DNA of 64,000 nt, taken from assembly GCF_963678635.1 (NCBI RefSeq), contig NC_087069.1, positions 37,511,329 to 37,575,328 of the forward strand, read 5' to 3'. The translations under genes were made by a program, and so were the position numbers. Below the pieces are notes generated by a model. It was not told where the DNA came from, made no database searches, and worked only from the letters and a program-made list of their open reading frames with translations. Of the stretch, positions 10,107 to 18,100 are shown one piece after another. The DNA is from Symsagittifera roscoffensis (Eukaryota; Xenacoelomorpha; Acoela; Convolutidae). Each line of letters starts with the position of its first letter. Position 1 is the stretch's first letter.

Positions 10107-12023
10107 GGGCCGAGCCTGGGCCTGATTCTTGAGAAAACACCAGAGGTGATAAGCATACCGCGCTCAAACAAGAGAGTTGAAGTGAACATGGGCGGTGGAA
10201 ATGGCTTGTTAACCACAAACTTGGGAGTGATATGGAAGCTACTAAGACCCTCCTGGTGTCCACATCCCCATGCGAGTCTAATCGAGGAAACCACCGAGCG
10301 AGTGAGGTTAGCACCAACGGAAGATGAAGATCTGGCGAAGTTGAGTGTGCTACATAAGCTAATCACGCCCCAGATGCAAGAGCCAAGCGAAAGGACGAGC
10401 GACCCAGGGTCAGCAAAGAAATTGGAGCCGGGTAGCTGTCTGGATTCGACGTGTGGGAACGGAGAGCACATCTGCGATGGACGGTCATGCGTCAGAATAC
10501 TGTCGTTTCAAAAAGAAGACCTGGTCACTTGGTTCGAAGACATCACAGAAAGGGAGAAAAGTGAAGTGCAAATAGTAGCGGAATGTTACGCGAGAACCAC
10601 AGTGAATATAGCGACAGCTCTCGGATTCTTCTCGAGAATGTGTGGTCTGCAGGCACTGGAGAGACTGGAATCTGAACATCATTTGGTGACGGCGTTGAGC
10701 GTGGAATCATGGCCCGGGGTGTTGCAGGTGACTCAAAAACACATCCGGAGCTGGATGGTTGGTCTTGAGGCGGAAATGGGATTTCCCATGAGCGAAGCTT
10801 ATGGCCTGCCATTGAACGCGAAATCGCTGATAGGGTCAATGATGGCCAACTTGTGCGGAAGCCACTACCCGCTACACATGGCGATGGTGGAAGTGTCCAG
10901 CCAGAGAATACTGGTGGACAAGGCCTTCTCAGTGCCCAAGTGCGTGAGGTTGGCTCGGATATCGCATCACTCGCACAAGTTGTTGAGAAAAATCAAAGGG
11001 ACAGTACCAAAAGAATTGAGAGATGACTTGAGTGAAATCTGGGGAGAAGATCTTCTGAAGTTGGAAAGAGAAAACACAAGCGATCACGAGAGACAAAACG
11101 TGATCGGAAAACCTGTGGGAAGTACTCCGAACCTGGAAGATAATGACACGATGCACGAGAAAATGATGGAGCTTGAGCCTCTCTTGGAAGCCTCAGGGGA
11201 GCGTAATCTCAGGAGCATTGAGATCTCTCATGGGGAATGCCCATGCCACTGTTTGGCACAAACTGTGTGGTATCCAGATCACAAGAACCTTTGCCTGGTG
11301 TGGGATGTGGAAGAGATTCGGTCGATCGGACTACCGGATCACCGACAGAAGGTGACGCTCTTAGTAGTGAGTACGATGTTAGCTCTGAGATGGATAGAAG
11401 AGAATATAACGAAGTATCGGGAGGCGACGACGCCAACGGCTGAGTCAATATACGCGATAGACTACAGCAGGAGACTCGAGTTGTTTGAGACTGCGTGCAA
11501 AGTATTCGCCATACCGACGGAAGTCAGGCACGTATGGAGTCGCTTGAGGTACTTTCCATGGTTTCGAGCGACACTGACGTCTTGGTTGTACATGGCCACG
11601 AAAAATCACATGAGGAAACATCAAAAAGAGTATCGACAGTTCCAGGCCGAGATTGGGCCGGAAGCTTTCAAGAGACCCCTGCTAACCCATCGTAACGCGA
11701 TCACGACAGGATGGAAAAGAGTGGGTAAGATGTCTAGAGACAATACCAAAGCGAGGGAGTCGATACTAGAGGAGGATCTGGCGAAGAGCGTGAGCTTGAG
11801 CCTGCACAACTCCTTTTGCTTGAACCGAGAGGCTAGGGTGAAGGCACTACCCAACCAGGCGAAGAGGTTGCAGGAGCAAAGAGAATGGATGCGATCCTAT
11901 GAACAGCTGAAGGCTTGGGAGGAGATTGTGATTAGCTCTGATGATGAAGAGGAACTGTTGAGACAGTTTGCCGCATCTAGCACTTCAGGGTGCAGTACCT
12001 CCAAGGCGAAGAGTACGAGATGA
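10107..12023 (+). CDS. Continuation of the post-pol ORF after the UAG; unrecognised C-terminal region
   Basis: Open from the codon after TAG to TGA at 12021-12023, 638 sense codons. If translated independently, the first ATG is at 10188 (MGGGNGLLTT). It lies in the same frame as the upstream giant ORF. Visible features are a Cys cluster near 10431-10490 (spacing Cx4Cx6Cx4C), a second Cys/His-containing patch near 11236-11290 (HGECPCHC), Arg/Lys-rich helical segments, and an acidic tail (SSDDEEE) followed by a Ser/Thr-rich C-terminus. The clusters could bind zinc or form disulfides. I recognise no family. It is either the C-terminal part of a 2,959-residue readthrough product or a separate protein made from an internal start or spliced RNA. 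Confidence 0.75.
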   Translation, partial: GPSLGLILEKTPEVISIPRSNKRVEVNMGGGNGLLTTNLGVIWKLLRPSWCPHPHASLIEETTERVRLAPTEDEDLAKLSVLHKLITPQMQEPSERTSDPGSAKKLEPGSCLDSTCGNGEHICDGRSCVRILSFQKEDLVTWFEDITEREKSEVQIVAECYARTTVNIATALGFFSRMCGLQALERLESEHHLVTALSVESWPGVLQVTQKHIRSWMVGLEAEMGFPMSEAYGLPLNAKSLIGSMMANLCGSHYPLHMAMVEVSSQRILVDKAFSVPKCVRLARISHHSHKLLRKIKGTVPKELRDDLSEIWGEDLLKLERENTSDHERQNVIGKPVGSTPNLEDNDTMHEKMMELEPLLEASGERNLRSIEISHGECPCHCLAQTVWYPDHKNLCLVWDVEEIRSIGLPDHRQKVTLLVVSTMLALRWIEENITKYREATTPTAESIYAIDYSRRLELFETACKVFAIPTEVRHVWSRLRYFPWFRATLTSWLYMATKNHMRKHQKEYRQFQAEIGPEAFKRPLLTHRNAITTGWKRVGKMSRDNTKARESILEEDLAKSVSLSLHNSFCLNREARVKALPNQAKRLQEQREWMRSYEQLKAWEEIVISSDDEEELLRQFAASSTSGCSTSKAKSTR

Positions 12024-12860
12024 ATGGGCAAATCGGATGGATCTTGAGTCTTGAGAGGGGAGGGGGGGCTTGAGCGTGAATCCGAGTGAAACTTGGATTC
12101 ACGAAAAAGAAATTTTAACAAAGCAAATATTGTTACTAATATACTATATTTATTATATAAATCGAAATGCTGCATGACAATTTCCTGATTGAATAGGACA
12201 AAAGAGATTTTAAAATGATTGGCTTGAAAAGCGAAAATTCAAGGGTGCAGGTGTGTGCAGATTTTGATTGCTGTTTAGCAATAGTGTGAAAATTTTACAT
12301 GGCTGTGAATTTTGGGGTGTAGATAAGCTTAAGTCTGCTGCAAACTTCTGTAAATGACCACTGGCACTGTATCTTGAGCAACACTCGGTTTTCTGGGACT
12401 CACTGGCAGAAGACAGCACGCAATGAGGACATCGATCTCGAGTCCGGGGAGTATGTGCCAGTCGGTCATATTTGGAAGTTTGACCTTGAGAAGAGCAAAA
12501 AGCACTTGATTTTGGAGTGAAATTTAATTTTTCAAAATTTCGAATGGAACCTGTCATGCACGATTTTCTCGCGAGAACTGAAAATCAGAAAAAGAAGTCA
12601 GAACAATTTCAGAACAATTGCGGGAAAGTTGTCAGATAAAAATGAGTGGGAAATTGCTATTCGCAATTTCCATCATAGTGAACAAGAGTAGAGCTGTCCT
12701 ATCTGAAATAGAAGACAGAGTATTCCCGAGAGAACAATTATTTGAACTGGACCAGAGTGAACCTTCGACGGAAAGGTGGACAGCTTGAGTGTCCCAATGG
12801 TCCACATAAAACTTCATTCTAGAGTTCAAACTTACCTTTGCCATTCAAACTGATAAACAT
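12024..12860 (+). other. 3' noncoding segment between the post-pol ORF and the first LTR
   Basis: It begins with a purine-rich tract (gagaggggaggggggg, about 12053-12068) that could be a polypurine tract, but no LTR follows it. The rest is more AT-rich. A 48-codon ORF at 12642-12788 starts with a mildly hydrophobic N-terminus (MSGKLLFAISIIV); I give it little weight. No polypurine tract precedes the LTR at 12861. Confidence 0.5.
12075..12103 (+). repeat. Perfect 9-bp stem-loop after the post-pol ORF
   Basis: cgtgaatcc (12075-12083) pairs with ggattcacg (12095-12103) across an 11-base loop, 51 bp after the stop codon. A 3'-end processing or export role is possible but not shown. Confidence 0.6.
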
Positions 12861-13336
12861 TGAACTTATCTAGTTATCTTAGTTAATTCTAGAGTTGCTC
12901 ACCCATTTAATTACTTCCTGTGCTTGAGCGCGTCAACATGTGAGTCCTTAATTTAAATTTCTAGAGTGTGTTTTATGATTGTTATGTTGAGGTAAGGCGA
13001 GTTTTAGGTTGATCCATCTGAAATGGATCAAAGTTCCACTGTCTAATAAAAAGTAACTTAACGGATTGTTCCGACCCGGTTTTTAACGGCGTTCATGTAT
13101 TTTGGGTATTTTGAGACCTAAGTATGGGGACGTTCTTAATTCTAGAGTGGGGGGATATTTTGGTAGTAGCCTTAAGCAGTAGCGGGTCGTAGTCTCATGT
13201 CACAAGCGAACCGAATTGGCTCCGACTGATTTGAGGTGGAAAAACACAAGAGATAGTGTCCCTGACTCCTGAGCCAATAGTTATAGGGCCTATTTTTCTT
13301 AAGCCTCATGTGTGACTGTAGTAGACGAATGTTACA
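12861..13336 (+). repeat. LTR, left copy (476 bp, TG...CA)
   Basis: Starts TGAACTTATC and ends GAATGTTACA. It aligns without gaps to 14276-14751, and by eye differs only at 13030 (A against G at 14445). It is followed by a PBS-like site and is not preceded by a polypurine tract, so its context is that of a 5' LTR. It carries one CTTGAG and several TCTAGAG motifs. Confidence 0.9.
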
Positions 13337-14275
13337 TAGTGTTTTTATGGCGCTCCTGGGTGTTTACGACATCAAGACTACGGAGTCAAACCCACTTGAG
13401 ACAGCTTCGGGCTGAATGCCCATTCTAGAGTACCGGCGGTACGGTTCGACAGGAACGTGCAAACCTTCCGGTTGTACCGTGATAGCTTTTTAAGAAAACT
13501 CGAGAAAATTTCCTGGTACGCTCTCCGAACGAGGCTTAGCTAACCGAGTAAAGGGGTGCAACTAGGGGGACAAAAACACGAGCAAAAAGACAAAAAGCAA
13601 AACAAAAAAAAACAAAAAAAAGAATAGAAAAAGGAACAAAAACCATAAAACGAAAAAAGACAGTGACTTTGACACCAGATCAGTTGGATCAAACCTTTAT
13701 ATTAATTAAATAGTATACCCATACTGTTTTATAAGTTCGATCGTTTCGATCAACCTAGCAATTTAACCCAGTAACAGTAATAAAGTGCCCGAGTGTGGGG
13801 CGTTGTCAAGGGTTTTCAGATAGCTTGGAACTTAGCTGGACAACAAGGAAACTTGACTGGAAGAGGTGACCAGCCGAGTGGGAAGGTTGTTCAGGAACAC
13901 CTGAGCTGATCCAATAGGAGACTCGACTGGAAGAGGTGACCGGCCGAGTGGGAAACTGGTTTAGGAACACTTGAGCTGAACCAATTGGAGACTGGACTGG
14001 AACAGGTGATCAGTCGAGTGGGAAAGCAGCCAAGAAGGATTTGACAATTCTCGAGTTCTCAAGTTGGGCAGAACGGGTATTGTTAGAATCCACATTACAT
14101 TATAGGAGATAAGTGTAAAATTGGATAAGCGAAATCCCCCAGTTTTGAGGAACGTTTTTACTTGAGGAGGCCTGGAAACAGGTCTACGGTTTTCTCTTGA
14201 GAGGTTTAGCACCCGGCGCTAAAGGTAATTTTTAGGCTTAAGAAGGGGGGCTAGAAAGGGGGGAGGTTGAAACCT
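13337..14275 (+). mobile_element. 939-bp noncoding interior between the two LTRs
   Basis: A candidate PBS (TGGCGCTCCTGGG, from 13348) lies 11 bp after the left LTR. A strongly A-rich tract spans about 13575-13665, a 70-bp tandem repeat 13845-14028, and a polypurine tract (gaaaggggggagg, about 14254-14266) ends 9 bp before the right LTR. There is no significant ORF, only a 22-codon ATG frame overlapping the PBS. Taken alone, LTR-PBS-interior-PPT-LTR is a non-autonomous element of about 1.9 kb. However, the 5-bp flanks (aacat and gcacg) do not match, so this is not a simple insertion. Confidence 0.7.
13845..14028 (+). repeat. 70-bp tandem repeat, about 2.6 copies
   Basis: The core actggaagaggtgaccagcc and variants recur at 13856, 13926 and 13996, a spacing of exactly 70 bp. 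The copies share gccgagtggga and gaacacctgagctga and differ at scattered bases. Confidence 0.85.
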
Positions 14276-14751
14276 TGAACTTATCTAGTTATCTTAGTTA
14301 ATTCTAGAGTTGCTCACCCATTTAATTACTTCCTGTGCTTGAGCGCGTCAACATGTGAGTCCTTAATTTAAATTTCTAGAGTGTGTTTTATGATTGTTAT
14401 GTTGAGGTAAGGCGAGTTTTAGGTTGATCCATCTGAAATGGATCGAAGTTCCACTGTCTAATAAAAAGTAACTTAACGGATTGTTCCGACCCGGTTTTTA
14501 ACGGCGTTCATGTATTTTGGGTATTTTGAGACCTAAGTATGGGGACGTTCTTAATTCTAGAGTGGGGGGATATTTTGGTAGTAGCCTTAAGCAGTAGCGG
14601 GTCGTAGTCTCATGTCACAAGCGAACCGAATTGGCTCCGACTGATTTGAGGTGGAAAAACACAAGAGATAGTGTCCCTGACTCCTGAGCCAATAGTTATA
14701 GGGCCTATTTTTCTTAAGCCTCATGTGTGACTGTAGTAGACGAATGTTACA
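14276..14751 (+). repeat. LTR, right copy (476 bp, TG...CA)
   Basis: Near-identical to 12861-13336. It is preceded by a polypurine tract and followed by AT-rich host-like DNA starting gcacgaaaatgtgc, as expected for a 3' LTR. The near identity of the pair implies very recent insertion or gene conversion. Confidence 0.92.
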
Positions 14752-15137
14752 GCACGAAAATGTGCGAAAACGTTTGTTTGAATTTACAATATTAACTCAT
14801 TCTCGAAAATATTTTTGTTGGGCAATCAACGTAACCCGTATCGATTCTAATTGTAAGGACATCAACACTTGTCATCTTCTTTCATCATAATCACTTCCAT
14901 ATCTAGATAATTCCAGGGATTTTGAATGTAATACGTGATGAAGGGACTCCTGACATTAACCTCGGTTACTATGATACTTTTGACCTTCTGATTACCTTTT
15001 TATTAAAAAATAATAATAATCATATTGTTTTCCTGTTAAATCAGTGTTTAGAATTTATCAAAACCATGAGTTTTTTCTACTGTTATATGTTTTTAGGACT
15101 ATAATGTTTTAAATTGAGACATGACAATAAACGTTAG
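14752..15137. other. AT-rich DNA between the LTR and the first visible receptor exon
   Basis: Probably intron. It ends in an acceptor-like sequence at about 15131-15137 (acgttag). I see no signal-peptide exon here; the small + frame at 14922-15104 is low complexity and unsupported. Confidence 0.45.
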
Positions 15138-18100
15138 TGTGAGCATGCTCTCGTGCTTCTGTGAGAATCACTGCCCCGACAACAAACCAAATGGAACCTG
15201 TTATACTGTTGGGGACGGTAGATGCTTTGCTCAAATCGAAGAACTGACCCCGAATGGTGGAGAAACAAAAATTACTCGGGGTTGCACACCTCCAGAAACA
15301 GGCAGTGTATTTCAATGCAAAGCTAAGAAACACTATTTTCGAAAGGAAATTCAGTGTTGCGATACAACTATGTGTAACATAAATCTTCATCCTCAATTGC
15401 CCCCGAGAGAAATTTTCGAAACCTCAGAAAATTCATTTACACCTGGAGGTGTGTTCTACCTTACTGCAATCATCTGCACAGTCCTCCTGTCTTTCACAAT
15501 TATAGTTGCTGCAATCATAACTTTCTATTTATCATGGAGACGCAAAAATGCAGCGAAGCAGGTTTGTCTTCCTCAATTGAGAGTATATTTAACAATAAAA
15601 AAATGATCGATTGCGATTCATGTTGATTAATCGATTTTAGGTGTCTCTTTTGGGCGGGCTAGGCTCAAATAAAAAACCCACAGACTCAAATTTGTACAAA
15701 CATCCAATTGCCTCAATTGCGCTAGACCGCAATCCCGCCTTATACACATTAGGAAATAACTCAACAACCAGACCTGAAGGTGCTCCAGGAATATCCACAT
15801 TGCAAGCTCTGACTGACTCTTCGGGCAGCGGAAAAGGAATGCCTTTGCTTGTGCAGATGACGATATCAAGACAGTTCAACTTGGTCAAACAGATCGGAGA
15901 GGTAATTGTATTCAGTAGAAAAGAAGGGTTCAAATATATATTGTTGTAGATTATGAAATCAAGATTTCACGCAACTTCGCAATCCGCGCTTGACTGAATT
16001 CCGAAAGCGGCGCAGTTTCAAGCTGAATATTTTAAAAGAACCCGAATAAATAATTTAATTGAGTGCTTTTGTATCATTACTATAAATCATTACTACAGTT
16101 GCCTGCTTGTCTTTCTTCAATCGCGTTCTGATGGACTGAAAAACCGAAACCCAGCGCCATTTCAACGCTACGATTTAATTTAAAGCTCAATGCATTAGAC
16201 AATTAACTCACCACTGTTTTTTGTTTTTGTTGATAGATTTCTTCTGGCAGTGAATGTTGAATGAATTGTTCTAGGGCGGCTTCGGATCTGTGTGGAAAGC
16301 AACTTGGTATGGCGACCCGATTGCGGTGAAGATATTCTCGACCAGAGAAGAGGAGAGTTGGAAGCGGGAAAAGGAGATCTACCAGACAAATCTACTCCGA
16401 CATGACAATATATTGGGTAACCACCTCGGCTTCTGTTGTATTCTCTTTTGTAACTGGAAAGTTTTAATCGACTTAGAAACTTCTAGTAAAGCAGTTTTCC
16501 TATGGCCCAAAATTTTTTGTAAACAAATATTTTTACTGCCCAACAGGCGTCTACCCAAGGACTTTCTGCTTTGTTGCCGTATTGTTAAACTTCATTCGAG
16601 ACAAACTTATAAAAATTGTGGTACATTTAATTTGTCAAGAGTCGATGAAAGTAATTCAGACTCTTATATACGTCGCGATGATATTTTTTCAGGAAAAATC
16701 TTAAAATTAGTGCAGGCTGAAATATAGTTTTTCGCGGTTTGACTTGATTTCTTTTCAAGTTCAGTTCATTTCCTTTATTAAAAAGAAGGCAAAACGAGAT
16801 CGACTTCTAGTTTCGAAAGTGGAAAAAAATTTTCAGACTTCGCAGAGAAATAAAAATTTGACTTATTGATCCAGTTTTCTCACATTGGGTTAATCTTATC
16901 AAAAAAGTGCCAGTCATAAATTTTTCCAGAAATTCTAAGAGCCTTAAGGATATCTATATTTCTCTTCGAAAATCGAAAGCTCAGATTTTCCAAAAAAGAA
17001 AGTTAGTATGTTTTTGTTTGCTTGATTGCATTAATTCTTTTCCAATTGAGTAAGTTCTAGATTTTTTCGTTTTCTGAACTTTTCAACTTGAAGGCTCGCG
17101 TCTCATTTTCTGTCGACTAACCTGCCATGCTATGTTTATGATGCATTGCAAGTAGGGCAAAGCTCCGCTTCACCTTTTAAAAAAAAAAACTGTTTCCGAA
17201 ATTAGACAAAACTATTTAGGCTTCATCGCGGCGGACATCGGAGGCACAGGATGTTCTACACAGATGCTGCTCATCATGGAATACCACGAGTATGGATCCC
17301 TGTACGACTTCCTCCAGAATCGAACCCTGGACGTCTCGCTTATGCTGCGCCTAATGTACTCTATTCTTGCCGGAGTGAACCATCTCCATAATGAAATCGT
17401 AGGCTCAGAAGGTAAACTTATTCATGATTTTATATTAAAGATCACGTTTTTTTTTCCTGACCAATTTTTGAAGGTATGCAAATAAAAGCAATAATTGATG
17501 GTTCTTTTTACGGTGTAGGCAAAGAGCAAGGAGACAACAGGAGGTCGCAGAGGAAGCCGCCAATTGCCCATCGTGACCTGAAGAGCAAGAATATTCTGGT
17601 GAAGAACAATCTGACCTGCTGCATTGCAGATTTAGGACATTGTGCGAGGTGAGTACTTGTTTAATGAGAGTTTAGCTATAACTACCATGAAGTTGGCGAG
17701 GGCAAGCAGTTAGGCGCGGTTGATTTCTTGAGGCCACGTAATCCCTGCTTTGTGGACTCCAAACCGTCCAAATGGTCAAAAAAATTCCGTGCATGTCACT
17801 GTTTGATGAAAATGGTCGAAATTTGGAGTCAGATACATACATTGTCTCAACGTAATCAGTTGGTTTCTATGTTACACATGCGCAGCATAGTGTGATAGTA
17901 CGATACAACTTTTTTCCACCTCGAGTCGAAAAAGTTCGTTAAAAGGAGTCTTTTTCCTTCCCTGCTGCCTCATAATTAAAATGGTTCATATTTGGAGCCA
18001 GATACATACATTGTCTCAATGTAATCAGTTGGCTTGTTTGTTACATGAGTGCAGCGTAGTGTGATAGTACGAAACAAATTCTGTTCAACCATAAGTCAAA

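Larger units (their letters stand above)
1..14751 (+). mobile_element. Large Ty3/gypsy-class LTR retroelement region, 5' end outside window
   Basis: Everything from the window edge to the second LTR is one compositional block, less AT-rich than the flanking host DNA and coding only on the + strand. It holds the end of pol (integrase), a very long post-pol frame with one UAG, and two 476-bp LTRs close together at the right end. The hexamer CTTGAG recurs in the coding, spacer and LTR parts, which suggests one family. Gag, protease, RT, RNase H and any upstream LTR lie outside the window. Whether both LTRs belong to the same insertion as the ORFs is unclear: the left LTR is followed by a PBS-like site and has no polypurine tract before it, so it looks like a 5' LTR. 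The right edge lies about 390 bp before the first visible BMP-receptor exon. Confidence 0.85.

Noticed and set aside
9992-10471. Minus-strand ORF spanning the UAG region
   Set aside because: No homology and antisense to a continuous + frame; treated as a shadow.
12642-12788. 48-codon ORF as an env-like signal peptide exon
   Set aside because: Short, weak hydrophobicity, no downstream membrane protein or clear donor on the + strand.
12861-13336. Left LTR as the ordinary 3' LTR of the upstream ORFs
   Set aside because: No polypurine tract precedes it and a PBS-like site follows it, so the context is 5' LTR; left unresolved.
14922-15104. 60-codon ORF as the missing signal-peptide exon of the BMP receptor
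   Set aside because: Contains an Asn run and no cleavable signal; the reading frame does not join the ectodomain exon convincingly.
15637-15933. 98-codon minus ORF
   Set aside because: Exact antisense of the receptor's GS-domain exon.
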